Shown one piece after another: positions 20,927 through 32,610 of a stretch of DNA of 64,000 nucleotides; position 1 is the first letter of the stretch; each line of letters opens with the position of its first letter. A program made the position numbers and the translations under genes. The stretch comes from Populus alba (taxonomy: Eukaryota; Streptophyta; Magnoliopsida; Malpighiales; Salicaceae). The stretch lies in contig NC_133300.1 in assembly GCF_005239225.2 (NCBI RefSeq), forward strand, positions 2,447,875 to 2,511,874. Direction: 5' to 3'. A model generated the notes under the pieces. The model was not told where the DNA came from, did not search any database, and was given only the letters and a program-made list of their open reading frames with translations.

Positions 20927-21830
20927 CTAATCTCTTTCCTCCATAAACTCCTTAGCCAAAGGTAAGAAAGCAAAGCCGCGGTTCTCAATCTTCCCTAAAA
21001 AGGCATCGGTTTCGGCTAGGCTTCGGCGATAGCGAATGATGTCTCCTCCCACATTCCGTGCATTGATTCTAATAATTCGAGCATGTGCATCAGCTTCATC
21101 CATTTGCTCATCGGTTTTGGTCATTTTTTCTATGAGCAACATGTTTGTTCTGTTCAAAGCAATGTTGTTGGTGTCGATTCGATCCTTGTGCTTTTCCGTT
21201 GCTACTAGCTTCTCGTCCAAATACTTCGACTTTTCGCGTTCTTTGTCGAGCTTTATCCTTGCAACTTTTCCAAGTTGGAGATTCTGAGCAGTTTTGACAG
21301 CTCAGGGATGATCTTGTCGGATCTCAAAGGAGAATAAATCCGATACAGGTCATTCGGAAACTCGGTCAACAATCCATATTCCTCAAATCGTGGGGGGCAC
21401 AAGTCTTACGCTTCCAAAGGAGAAACATCGGTAGTTCTGGATCCCACAAAAAATGAACTAATGCTCGCACAGCTGGGCTTAAAAACTTCTACCTTTGCGA
21501 TTTCCATCAAAACGTCCGTATTTCCTACAAAAAATGCATCTTTATCCACATTCTGAAAATGAGTCGTTAACTTGTTCACGCTCATTCAATATGCAATTCA
21601 GGTTCTTGATTGGCGACATCTTCTTAGCATCGCTTCTAAGGCAGTCTCCTTCAATCAATTGTGATAGTTCAGAATTCTTTCCATACTCTATGGAAGATTT
21701 GGTGATGGTCATTTCGTTCACAAATCCTGCAATTCAAAATGCATGGGGGGTTAGTCTTGTTTCGATGCAAAAGATTTATATCGGAGCATACACCCTAAGG
21801 ATAGGTTCTAGTTCTTTTACGTGAGACATA
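20927..21830 (-). pseudogene. Ogre/Tat-type ORF1-like region upstream of gag
   Basis: Three consecutive pieces in different frames: a segment PAVRALVHFLWDPELPMF (about 21460), then FEEYGLLTEFPNDLYRIYSP (about 21370) and SDKIIPELSKLLRISNLEK, then a Glu/Lys/Asn-rich helical stretch IDTNNIALNRTNMLLIEKMT up to a FLPLAKEFMEERD end (20927-21220). This order, a conserved V-x-FWDP-like domain followed by a coiled coil, fits the extra ORF1 found before gag in Ogre and related elements; its function is unknown. The start is not resolved. Confidence 0.55.
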
Positions 21831-22229
21831 GGGTAGGTTTACTACTAGGTCTCTAAAAGAGGGTCTCTTGCTGTTCCAGTGATCACCCTCGTAAAGGCGA
21901 TATGGAGGTCCAGCAGATAGTGGGATGGCACGTGTACCAATCACTATCAGTCTAAACACTCAGCAAAGAGTTGGGGTTTACACAAAACTTAAGCCTTGAC
22001 TCAAGTCATAAGGCAAGCTGCTAGTCCCCCACTTAAACTTAGAGTTACATGTGTGTGCCCTCCAAAAACATAATAATAATAATAAAGTGATGCATGACTA
22101 TGGCATGTATTATAGAATGTAAAGATATATGCTAAAGCTTTTAAACAAAACATCATAAGAAAACAAAAACCAATAACATATAACATAAACAAACAAACAA
22201 AAACAAACAAATCAAGCTTAGTCCTAACA
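21831..22229 (-). other. Gypsy 5' leader between primer site and ORF1
   Basis: No coding domain is seen. A GTCATTAAGG-like segment and AAC-rich runs (22140-22210, repeated AAACAAAC) precede the primer binding site. Confidence 0.5.
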
Positions 22230-22247
22230 TCCCCAGTGGAGTCGCCA
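22230..22247 (-). other. Primer binding site of the Gypsy element
   Basis: TGGCGACTCCACTGGGGA on the minus strand, three bases after the 5' LTR end. It begins with TGG, complementary to a tRNA CCA end, and its complement resembles the 3' end of a plant tRNA-Arg, the primer type reported for Ogre elements. The tRNA assignment is from memory and is tentative. Confidence 0.7.
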
Positions 22248-23399
22248 TTCTGTCACACCCCCCACAAAAAAATTTATAAAGGCACGACATCGGCTGGCGA
22301 TTTTCGTTGTGTTCTAAGGATTTGGTTCTTTGGAGTCGCCACCTAGTATTTGGTCACTAGGAACCCTAACTGGTCTTTCAGAGATTCTAAGGCAAGGGAC
22401 TGGTTGCGTAAAGGGAAGGTACTAGCACCCCTAATACGCCCTACCTAAGGTAAGCTGCTTGGTGCTTGGTTTGCTCTATAGTCTATGGTGTTGGTGTTTT
22501 CTAATCCCGTCAACTCGTAAATCGCAAGGAAAAGAGAATAAAAAGAACGAAGAAAATTTCATAATTTCTAAAAAAAATTACTTTTCACAGCTCGTAAACC
22601 GTGGAAAAAAAAAATTAAATTTGAAATATTCTCGATCGCAGCCAAAGCTTCTTTCAAACCGGTGCGTTGATTTATTACTTCCGATAATATTTTGGATGTT
22701 CGTCCTTTTAAGGATTTCTTCATCCAAACATTAGCGGTGAACAATAATCACAACTTCTCCTCCCAAAATAAGATTTTTATAGTTTTTGGAATATTGGCCA
22801 ATACCCTTTGGAGTTTTACAAACGGGTTGTAAAATCCACAAATGCAAGAAAATGATTTTGTGTTTAAGAAATCTATGCGAAAACACATTTTCAAAACTTC
22901 CAATATTTTTTTTATATAAGAACATTCAAAACATGCTAGTGTATTGGCCGTATGCATGAAAACAAAACATTTTTTTTTTCTTTTTTACGAAAACAGGTGT
23001 TTTTTAAATACTGAAATTATATCCCCATAGTAATAAAAAAACAAATCAATATATACCAAGAACAACAATATATTTTTTTACTTTTCAAAATTTTTATTAT
23101 TTTTTATTTATTTTTTTTATTTTTTTTAGAAAAAAAAAATATATACACACACATGCATAATATAATAATATAATAATATAATAATAATATATTTATAAAT
23201 ATATTAATACATTAAAATGGGCTGGGCCGGCCCAACTAACTGGGCCGGACTCCAGCCCCAAAAATTGTTGGGCCGGACTCGGCCCAACAGTAACCTGCTT
23301 TGGTCTGGGTCGGGCCGGCCCTGACCCATATCATTGGGCCAGACACTGTCTGGCCCAATAAAAAGGAAATGAACGGGGGGGAATTATTTTCCCCCCCAT

Positions 23400-23437
23400 G
23401 CCTCCTGCATGCAGAAACGATTCTGCATGCAGGAGGC
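23400..23437. repeat. Perfect 17-bp inverted repeat in 5' LTR
   Basis: Same stem and ACGA loop as 10832-10869, again preceded by a G7/C7 hairpin. Confidence 0.85.
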
Positions 23438-23791
23438 CAAACTACACCGGCCTAAGAAAAAAAATGCAAGGGGTCAGAATGGCGTACCTGGCGCAGCGGA
23501 GATGGCGACTTGCTGGCGGAGGCCGCGGTGGCGGCGATGGCAGCAGCTTAGCTCACGGTGGTTTCCAAGTGGACCGAGACCACACCTTCGGTTCGCTCGC
23601 TTCTGCTTCAACTTCTGGATGTCCCCTCTCGGTTTCAACTATCCCAAGCTTTTCAAACCATGGGTTTTCAGTCACGGTTTCGTAAGTTTTGTGGTTTCTC
23701 TCTCTTTCGGTCTCTCTCTCTCTCTAACTGTCTCGGGTTCTTTCTTTCGGGTCCCCTCCCCTTTTTTTTTTTTTTCCATTCTGCTTCTTCT

Positions 23792-23800
23792 CTATTTATA
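23792..23800 (-). promoter_or_regulatory. TATA box of 5' LTR
   Basis: TATAAATAG on the minus strand, at the same place as in the other LTR. This copy would drive the genomic RNA of the Gypsy element, starting near 23765. Confidence 0.62.
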
Positions 23801-24825
23801 GGCAATATCGGGGCATGCATGGGGGAACAAGGCGTGCTGGTCGGTCGGTCGGCAGGCGCCGCTGCCAAGGTGCTTCTCTCGGGTTCGGTGGCGCGGCGGG
23901 TGGTCGGCCATCGGCTTCGGCTTCGGGGGTCCCAAAGTGTGGGGCGTCGGGCCATGGCACGTGAGGAGAGAGGCGGGGACAAAAACCCCGGTTTTCCTCT
24001 CCTCTGCTACGCCTGCGGGGGGGAAGAAGAAGAGAAACAGTGCCGTTCAAAACGGCACCGTTTGGTCTTTTTTTTTTTTTTTTTTTTTTTAAAACGCATG
24101 AAACGGCGTCGTTTTGGAGAAAACGCGCCGTTTCATTTAAATTTGGCGCCAGAAATGCGCCAACGTTCACATCAGTCCCCCAATTATTTTTGTTCCTTTC
24201 AATTGCGTCCCTGACAATTTCGGTCTTGTCCGCCAAGTTGGCTGCCTTTTCCACTTTGGTCCTTGGCCTCTAAATTATGCAATTTAGCCCTCAATTGATC
24301 AATAAACTTCCAATTTCTTCAATTAGGCCCCTCAATCAACTCCAAACAGCCCCCCTATCTTTGCGCCTTTTCCAAATTGGTCCCTGGTTTCGGATTTTCA
24401 CAATTAAACCCCTAATTGGCCATTAAACTTCAATATTTATGCAATTAAGCCCCTGATTTGACTTAATAAATTCCTAAAAATCATAATTTGGCCCCAGAAC
24501 TTTAATTTCTTCAATTTAAAGCCCAAATTGACTTAAAAAATCAATTTTCTTGCAATCAAATCCCCTATAAATCCAATAAAAAATCAATTAAACCCATAAA
24601 CATCCAAATTTGGGCTTCTCTCCTCAAAATTCAAAATTTTCTTCTCAATAGGGTTCTCATCCTTCAAGAATATTTTGTCAAAAATCCAATCTTTGTATCT
24701 TTATACTCCTTGACAAATTTTCTGACCATTTTCCGAGCGCTTCTGCCTCTTGTCATTTTTCTAACCTTCTTTGGCTATTTATTTTATTTTTTTGCGGGGA
24801 CCCAAAAATGGGTTACAACATATCT

Positions 24826-25849
24826 AGAGACCTCTTTTTTTTTTCTTCATATTTTTCCGTTAGTTACTAACTTATTTCAAAGTTCACTATATATAAATAT
24901 TAGAATAATATTTTTATTTTTGCAATGTGGGATTTGAAGCCTTTTAATAAAAATACTCTATGTTTTATAAGAAAAAAAGTAATGTTTTTTCAATGTAGGA
25001 TAAAAAAACCTTTTGATTTAAATACTTCAACTTAAAAGAATAAGATAGTATCTTTTCAAAGTGGGATAAAAAACCTTTTGAAATAATCTTTTAAACTTAA
25101 TTGTTTACAACATGTATAGCGTATATTCACATGGATTATTTCTAAATTTTTTTCATATAAAATATTAAAACCTCAAATATTTTTTTTTAATTTTTCTGAG
25201 TTGACCCGAGTCAACCCATGGAACGCGGGACTCGGCCCCTTAGTCAGGTCAACCTCTAGGCTGGGTTTGATAACTATGGTTTCCATGAAAAATATAACTT
25301 TAAATAATGCAATTGAAATGAAATAAAGTGACGTGAGCGGTTAAAAAAACTAAAAACTGAAAAATACACCAAAACTCCTCTATTTTATTTTGTTCAGGGG
25401 CCTTTTTTTAAAAAATTTAATTTTTTTTGTTATGTGTTTAATTTTCGGAGTGGTTTTTTTTGTTCATCTTTGGTTTTGTTTTTATATTTTATATAGATAA
25501 ATTATATTTTTGAAAAATAAAAAATATTTATTGTGTAGCCTTACATGTTTTTTTTTTTCTTTTATTTTATTCAATCAATTTAATGTTTTTTTTTCAAGAT
25601 TCAGTATCCTGATCTACATTTGTCTTTCAGTTTTTCAAGTTTTATTTTTAGGTGTTATTAATATTTTTTTATTGATTTATTAACGAACATAATTCTTAGT
25701 TTATTTGATTACATATGTGCATAAACTTTTTGATTTGTTATGTTTTTTGAACTACCAAAATGCATCGAAAAAACCTACATAGATAAGTTTTTATGAAAAA
25801 TAAAAATATTCACTGCGGGTCACATAACTAGTAATAATTATTATTATTT
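24826..25849. other. Repeat-rich spacer upstream of NLR copy 1 block
   Basis: 24826-24900 continues the sequence interrupted by the Gypsy element and matches 32920-33000 (AGAGAYCT, CTTCATATTTTT, GTTACTAACT). 25100-25270 is the dispersed repeat seen at 9437 and 33015, including GAGTTGACCCGAGTCAACCC. The rest is T-rich without coding signal. Confidence 0.5.
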
Positions 25850-27300
25850 ATGTGATAATTTTACCCATAGTTTTGAAACCCGGTCTGGCGGGTCGACTTG
25901 GGGCTGGAAGCAGGTCGGGTTGAAGAAAAAACAGGGGAAGAAAAAATCAGTGTGACCCGACTGCAAACTCGTTGAATTTTATTAACTTTTTATTTTTTTT
26001 TACTAAAATGACGTTGTTTTTATTTTGTCTTTAAGAGGAGTTTAATGAATGTAGTTTTACATTTTAATCATGTTGTAAAAGATAGATCGGTGTTTATAAA
26101 GTTTTTTTTGTATGGTTTTATTTTTGTAAGGTTCCAAGATATTTTTGGTTGAACAAAAGTTGAAATTTGAGTTTTGGTAGTCCAAAAACTTGGATTTTAA
26201 TTTTCTAGTAGATAATGACATGTTATCTATCCAAGTGAACAACGTGTTATTTGTTCTACTAAAAACTAACTTAGATACATGTTTTATGTTTTTTTTTATT
26301 TATAATTAGAAAAACACGAAAGCCTGATTTTCTAGGTCAGAAGGCGCCTGATCATTTCTGAAAATCAAGCGATTGAAGCCTAGCCTTTGAAGCATAGGTG
26401 CCAATGAGCTCCATTCACTTGACCTTTAAATATTGCAGATGAATCTTTACAAAAGAATAAAATATATATTTTGTTATTGTGAATTTTTATTTTGTTTCTG
26501 TGAATTATTTATTCTTTTATTTTTTCCTAAAAAGTGCATAAACAATTATCAAGACATGATTTTTTTTTTCTGCTTTACTGAAACTTTTTTTTTTCAAATC
26601 ATGAAGAGTTTATTTAGAAAAATGCTTCTAATAAAAAAAACATTTTTTCTTCAAAATAAAAAACAAATGAATAAGGAGAAGGGGATTTTGACCAAATAAA
26701 TATTTTTTTTCCTTATGAATTTAAATTATTAGAATTCTTAAGAATATTGATTTTAATTACTTTAAGTTTTAATTGAAAAAATCATGTTATTAATAAAAAA
26801 AACGTGTTTAGTCAAAATAGGAAAAAGAAAATAGAAGATGAGGATTTTGGCAAAAATATTTTTTTTATATAAAATTTAAATCACTCAAACTCTTTCAAAT
26901 ATTTATTTTAATTTCCATAGAATTAAATAAAAAAATAACTATGAAAATGGTCTCGCTGTCTTTGTTATTTCCTCTATTATAATATTTAATGCATCCATAA
27001 TATTATCGTCGACTAACATGACTCTTTTCAATACGCACTTAACATATATTTTTCATATGTACTTATCTTTTACTTTTTCTTAGAAAAATCAACTTCTTAA
27101 TTTAATCTTAAAATTATTGTATTAAACAAATATATTATCTTTTTTATTCTTCAATTAACAAATTTATTAATACTATAAAACACAACAATAATACCAGTAC
27201 CTTAATCGTGGAGCGCTAATACAATATAATATAATTAATATAATTTTCTTGCCTCTTCTTTTCCTTTAAAATCTACGTATTCCCTTCATGCAATCCAGTG
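25850..27300 (+). repeat. NLR upstream block, copy P1
   Basis: This is the region 5' of NLR copy 1. It parallels 2100-3465 and 33690-35490, sharing GGTGTTTATAAAG, TGAGCTCCATTCACTTGACC, AAATATTGCA, and GTCTCGCTGTCTTT. In this copy a CCCGG-rich dispersed repeat sits at 25870-25980. The end (27170-27250) matches the copy-2 promoter: AAAACACAACAATAATACC, CGTGGAGCGCT, and ACAATATAATATAATTAATA. Its conservation next to two NLR starts suggests it includes the native promoter. Confidence 0.68.
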
Positions 27301-27444
27301 GCTTAAATTAGCTTTCTACTACTATCATTCTCTCTCACAGAATCACACTCTCACCCTTTTGCAAAAATCCACCAAGGCTCCTGCTTTCTACTTCTCTTGT
27401 TCTCTCACTTATTCCCACCCTCACCCTCTCTGCAAAAATCCACC

Positions 27445-27762
27445 ATGGCTCTGGCGTTGATCGGAGGATCAATTCTCTCTCCTGTCATTCAGGTTTTGGT
27501 CGACAGGTTGGCCTCTCGTCAGGTTCTGGGCTTCTTCAAAAGCCACAAGCTCGACGATGGTCTCCTGGAAAAGCTGAAAGAAACACTGAATACTGTCAAC
27601 GGACTACTCGACGATGCGGAGGAGAAGCAGATTACAAATCGTGCTGTGAAGAACTGGCTTAATGATGTTAAACATGCTGTCTATGAAGCCGAGGACATAT
27701 TGGATGAGATTAATTATGAAGATCTACGATCCAAGGACATTGATCGACCTGACAGCAATCGG
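27445..27762 (+). pseudogene. NLR copy 1, exon 1 (coiled-coil domain)
   Basis: The exon encodes an Rx_N-type coiled coil: MALALIGGSILSPVIQVLVD at the N terminus, KETLNTVNGLLDDAEEKQIT in the middle, and WLNDVKHAVYEAEDILDEIN near the end. The ATG lies in a CCACCATGGC context. The reading frame opens 16 codons upstream, but the ATG at 27445 matches the family start. The GT donor is at 27763 (CGG|GTAAGT). Compared with copy 2, exon 1 has nine extra codons before the donor. In CC-NB-LRR proteins this domain takes part in signalling and self-association. The exon is intact; the downstream exon is broken. Confidence 0.88.
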
Positions 27763-28522
27763 GTAAGTATATAGTTCTTGCACTTATAGACCTTGCTTCC
27801 TCATAAAAATAATTTCAGGCATGGTGGTTGTCTTTGTGTGAGTTTTAATTAAAGAGTATTCATTTTAAGCAACTAATATATATTATTGGCTTTTGGTGTC
27901 TGTGGTGAAATTATGCTTGCAAATTCTCATTTATTAATTAGTTTTCTAAACATGGGCTTTGGATTTTTTAAAATCTGAATTATTTATATAAATTTTGTCA
28001 ATTTTAATTAAATTATATATTTTTTATAAGAACATAAATGGATATTACTTGTTCTGAAAAAACAAGGGATACAAAATTGAATTGTCTTTCAATATTTTTT
28101 AGTGATGAATTATTAGGACTTACGACGATTCAAAACACGTTATTATAAATATTAATTTTCTTAGTAATTATATATATAATAATCACCAAGAATTATGCAC
28201 TGATTTTTTATTAGCATAATTATAAATTGAAAACAATTATTTTTTAAAATAAAATTATTTTTCCATTTTTAATTTAAAAAAATTAATTTCATTATAGATA
28301 TAAAAATAATATGATATAGTAAGGGCTTTTGAAAATAACTAATGGCATTTAATCAATATCTTTTTAAAACTTGATTCACTGCTTAATTACATTAAGTTAG
28401 CATCAACAATCGTAAATTCTTGAAAAAGACCTGTAGAAGGAAAATGTTTTTGTTTCGATATTATATAAAATCATAATGTTTTCCTGAATTCTATCTCATA
28501 TATATTTAGTCCACCATTGCAG
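27763..28522 (+). other. NLR copy 1 intron
   Basis: 760 bp, GTAAGT donor and CCACCATTGCAG acceptor, AT-rich. It matches the copy-2 intron (35785-36565) over most of its length, with local differences around 28200-28340. Confidence 0.8.
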
Positions 28523-30889
28523 GTAAGGGATCGGGTTCCATTTCTAAATCCAGCTAATAGAAGGATGAAAGAGATGGAGCAGAGTTACAAAAGATCCTTG
28601 AGAAGCTTGAACATTTACTTAAACACAAGGGTGATCTGCACCACATAGAAGGTACTGCTGGATGGAGACCATTGTCAGAGAAAACAACTCCACTGGTTAA
28701 TGAATCTCTTGTATATGGAAGGGACGCTGATAAGGAAGCCATAATGGAGCACTTGTTGACACAACACAACACGGATGGTTCAAATTTATGTGCGATCCCT
28801 ATTGTGGGAATGGGCGGGATTGGTAAAACCGCTCTTGCTCAGCTTATCTACAACGACGAAAAGGGTAGATCAGTGCTTCCAACTCAAGGCCTGGGTCTGG
28901 CTTCTCAACAATTTGATGTTGCCAGGATTATTAAGGATCTTCTTGAAAAGATCAACGCAAGTACTTGCCGCACCAAAGAACCAGATGAATCTCTAATGGA
29001 GGCAGTGGAAGGGAAAAAACTTCTACTTGTTCTAGATGACGCGTGGAACATTGAGTACAATGAATGGGATAAATTACTGCTCCCTTTGCGGTATGTGGAG
29101 CACGGAAGTAAGATTGTCGTGACAACACGGGAAGAAGATGTAGCAAGAGTCACGCAAACTGTCATCCCCTCTCACCGCTTGAATGTAATCAGCGATGAAG
29201 ATTGCTGGGAGTTGTTTGCAAGGCATGCATTTAGCAGTGCAAATTCTGGAGCATTCTCACACTTGGAAACATTTGGCAGAGCAATAGCGAGAAAGTGCAA
29301 AGGTTTGCCGCTGGCAGCGAAAACTCTTGGGGTCTTCTGCATTTCCGAAGGAGATGTCAAGGAATGGGAGAAGATATCCAATAGCAACATGTGGGGTTTG
29401 TCGAATGAAAAACATCCCTCCAGCTCTAACATTGAGCTATTATTATCTCCCTTCACACCTCAAACGTTGTTTTTGCTTATTGTGCAATATTTCCCAAGGG
29501 TTCTAAAATCGAGAAGCATAGATTAATCACTGAATGGATGGCACAAGGTTTTTTAGTCCAGCCCAGAGGCGTTGAGGAGATGGAAGATATAGGTGAAAAA
29601 TACTTTGATGATCTTGTCTCCAGGTCACTTTTCCAGCGATCAACTCGTGATTCTATTTTCAGAATGCATGACCTCATAAGTGATTTAGCTGACTACGTGT
29701 CAGGAGAATTTTGCTTTAAGCTTGGTATTAATGAATCGGGCTGTGGGTTGCAGGGTGAACATTCATGCTCGCTTCCCGAAAGGACTCGTTATTTATCAAT
29801 CACTTCAGGGGTACCATATGGCGGAGGACTTCGGATATTTCGTAGTATTCATGGAGTCCAACATTTGCGCGCCTTGTTTCCGCTGAATTTTTTTGGGGAA
29901 GCTGATAGTGAGGCACTGAATGACATCTTGCCAAATCTTAAGCGCTTGCAAATGCTATCTTGCAACATGAAACATTTGCGGCTCTTGGACCTTTCTTACA
30001 CCACCATTGGAACGTTACCTGCAAAGGTGTGCACCTTGTACTATTTGCAAACTCTATTGTTAAGAGAGTGTCGATATCTCATGGAGTTGCCATCCAACAT
30101 TTCCAACTTGGTCGACTTACAACATCTTGATATTGAAGGGACAAATTTGAAAGAGATGCCACCAAAAATGGGGAAACTCACGAAGCTTCGAACTTTGCAA
30201 TATTACATTGTGGGAAAAGAAAGCGGGTCTAGCATGAAAGAGCTGGGGAAGCTCTCACATATAAGGAAAAAGCTTTCTATTCGGAATCTCAGAGATGTTG
30301 CAAATGCTCAAGATGCTCTGGATGCCAATTTGAAGGGTAAGAAGAAGATTGAGGAGTTGGGATTGACGTGGGATGGCAATACGGATGACACACGGCACGA
30401 GAGAGAAGTACTTGAGAGATTGGAGCCTTCTGAAAATGTGAAAGAGCTTGCCATTATTGGTTACGGGGGTACAACGTTTCCAGGCTGGCTTGGAAACTCT
30501 TCTTTCTCAAATATGGTAGGATTGACTCTTTCTGGATGTAAGAACTGCATCTCCTTACCTCCACTGGGGCAGCTTTCATCTCTAGAAGAGCTCCAAATTA
30601 AAGGATTTGATGAAGTCGTGGCAGTTGGCTCTGAGCTCTATGGAAGTGACTCTTCGATGGAGAAGCCATTTAAATCCCTCAAAATATTAAAGTTCAAGGG
30701 GATGAAAAAATGGCAGGAATGGAATACAGATGTAGCTGGTGCTTTCCCTCATCTTGCAGAGCTCTGCCTAGCTGGTTGTCCCGAGTTAACAAATGCCTTG
30801 CCTAGTCACCTTCCTTGTTTATCGATGCTTTCTATTGAAGAATGTCCGCAGCTTGTGGTTTCAATTCCAGAGGCTCCCATGCTCAACGT
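28523..30889 (+). pseudogene. NLR copy 1, exon 2: NB-ARC and LRR (frame broken)
   Basis: This is an NB-ARC ATPase switch followed by LRRs. Visible motifs are the P-loop GMGGIGKTALAQ (28807-28842), kinase-2 KKLLLVLDDAW, RNBS-B GSKIVVTTR, GLPLAAKTLG, and RMHDLISDLADYVSGEF (MHD). LRRs from about 29830 include LSGCKNCISLPPLGQL and LAGCPELTNALPSHLP. Relative to copies 2 and 3, single-base changes break or shift the frame near 28577, 28860, 28900, 29325, 29407 and 29470; nearly all are in homopolymers. From 29538 the frame stays open for over 450 codons. A 45-base in-frame deletion near 29960 removes part of an LRR. It is either a young pseudogene or a gene with sequence errors. Confidence 0.88.
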
Positions 30890-31080
30890 AATCAAAGTAT
30901 GTGGAGTTCGTCGAATGAAAACATCCCTCCAGCTCTAACATTGAGCTATTATTATCTCCCTTCACATCTAAAACGTTGTTTTGCTTATTGTGCAACATTT
31001 CCCAAGGGTTGGTTATTCACTAAGGATGGATTAATCACTGAATGGATGGCACATGGTTTTCTAGTTGGTTATAATTTTTA
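30890..31080 (+). pseudogene. Re-entrant NB-ARC C-terminal segment after the LRRs
   Basis: The LRR coding sequence runs through CATGCTCAACGTAATCAAAG directly into sequence from the NB-ARC end, reading [20 protein letters not shown] and [13 protein letters not shown] in another frame, before ending in AT-rich DNA at 31080. This is the ARC2 region normally upstream of the MHD motif. The same junction occurs in copy 2 near 38995, so it predates the duplication. It may be the start of a second, adjacent NLR that fused by unequal recombination. Confidence 0.8.
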
Positions 31081-31960
31081 GTTTTTTAGATCTTAATTAA
31101 TTTTGTTGTATTATTTTGCCATCTACTAAAACTCGATCTCGATCTGTCCTTCATCAAATGAAGTATATATCATGCTAAAATTGGTAATGGGGGTTTCGAC
31201 GAATAGAAAAATTAAAATAAAATAAAATAAATGTGTTTTGAGAGTGATAAAATAATTTCAAGGAATTATAATGAAAAATAAAATATAAAAGTAAACAAAT
31301 AACTTTGTGAAAAAGTGTTTGTGTAAACCTCGGTTAAAAATCAGTAATGTTATCATGAAATTATAGTAAATTTATAAATAAAACAAATTGTGAAATGGAA
31401 AAATAAATATATTATATAGTCTCCAGAAATTAGTAAAATAACTTATATATTTCTAGTAATGATTGAATAAGAAAATTTGAATTTCAACATAAAATCACAT
31501 ATTAACTAGTTTTATGCTAGCATGACTCTCAATCCAACCACCTAATTGAGTTGAAAGTGCACTAGGTGCCTCCTAACATGTTGCTTTATCTTGAGTTAAA
31601 AGTTTAGGTAGGCCATGAGAGAATATCAACAATTAGACTAAAAATAATATGCAGGCTCATTATTAATATTTTCATAAATAAGCTGGAAAAATTAAAAATT
31701 TAGCTTTTCTTCCCCTCTAAACGATAGTGCTAAAACAATTAGAATAGAAAAAATATATTAAGGTACATATTATCAGAATACATAATTTTATATGTTTTTT
31801 CAAACTCGTAAAATTAGTCTGATTTTACCGATTTTATCGAGTTTGAACAAGTTGGACCGAATTTGATCTGTTTTTACTCATTTTTAAATTTTAATTCAAT
31901 TTAACAAGTTACATATTATTAACTCGTAAATTTAAAAGATTGAAACTTTTGCAGGCTTTG
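31081..31960. other. AT-rich intergenic stretch
   Basis: No gene is seen. The stretch 31100-31960 is AT-rich with no similarity noticed to other parts of the window. Confidence 0.45.
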
Positions 31961-32610
31961 AACACTGGGTTTTGGTTAAAAAAGGGACTCATTTCAATTT
32001 GGTGAAGAAAAAGTTTGCTTTAAAATTGAAACAACCGCTACTGTCGTTTTAAATAAATTCATTATAAAATAATTTATTTTTATTTTTAAAAAATTATTTT
32101 TGATATTAGTGTATTAAAATAATTTAAAATATTAAAAAATTATTAATTTAAAAAAATTAAATTTTTTTAAAATAATTTTAAAATATAAAAATAAACAAGA
32201 TTTAATTCAATAAAATAGCCATGATGATGGCGGGCGGTTTACCAGCTGTACATGTCGGTTTACCAGATTTAATTCAAGATTTTAGCTAAAATAAAAAAGT
32301 TTGATGCCTTAATCATGCTGATAAAGAAGACTACCACATTGATGTCTTTTTTCTTTTCTTTTCTTTTCTTTCTTTTTTTCCCTTTAAAATTATGTATGTT
32401 TGTTCTCTTTATGCAAGTCATTGGATTCTGCTTTCTGCGGCCTTCTCTCTCACACCTTCCGCGAAGATCCACCATGGCTCTGGAGTTGAGTGGAGGTCAA
32501 TTATCTGTGCTGTCATTGATGAGGTTTTGGTCCACAGGCTGTCCTCTCCCGAGGTTTTAGGCTTTTTCAAAAGACACAAGCTCAATCAATGGAAAAGTTG
32601 AAGTTCATCT
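31961..32610 (+). pseudogene. Duplicated block with decayed NLR 5' end
   Basis: 31961-32260 repeats 6930-7340, without the Harbinger-like insertion. 32290-32610 repeats the leader and first codons of the NLR family: TGTATGTTTGTTCTCTTTAT, CTCTCTCACACCTTCCGCGA, a CCACCATGGCTCTGGAG start at 32473, GTCCACAGGCTGTCCTCTCC and TTCAAAAGACACAAGCTC. The coiled-coil frame is lost after about 20 codons and the rest of the gene is missing. Confidence 0.65.

Larger units (their letters stand above)
9683..24820 (-). mobile_element. Complete Ty3/Gypsy (Tat/Ogre-like) LTR retrotransposon
   Basis: The element spans 15,138 bp between two LTRs and is flanked by the five-base duplication TATCT (9678-9682 and 24821-24825). 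On the minus strand the order is 5' LTR, primer binding site, ORF1-like region, gag, protease, intron, RT, RNase H, second RNase H, integrase, hairpin array, polypurine tract, 3' LTR. A second RNase H, an upstream ORF1 and an intron between protease and RT are hallmarks of the Tat/Ogre branch. The LTRs differ by only about a dozen substitutions and a few indels by eye, yet the coding region has many frame breaks, most of them single-base changes. Either a defective copy was mobilised by a relative, or the sequence carries errors. Confidence 0.93.
22251..24820 (-). repeat. Gypsy 5' LTR
   Basis: 2,570 bp, nearly identical to 9683-12248. Differences seen by eye include C/T at the CTCCCGAT site, A/G in a CACGG/CACAG site, GCGG/GCAG in GATGGCAGC, and small A- and T-run length changes. 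It lies next to the primer binding site and carries the same TATA box (23792-23800) and hairpin (23400-23437). Frames of up to 218 codons within both LTRs are composition artefacts. Confidence 0.95.

Noticed and set aside
22001..22210. 69-codon frame near the Gypsy primer site
   Set aside because: Low-complexity AAACAAAC tract in the untranslated leader.
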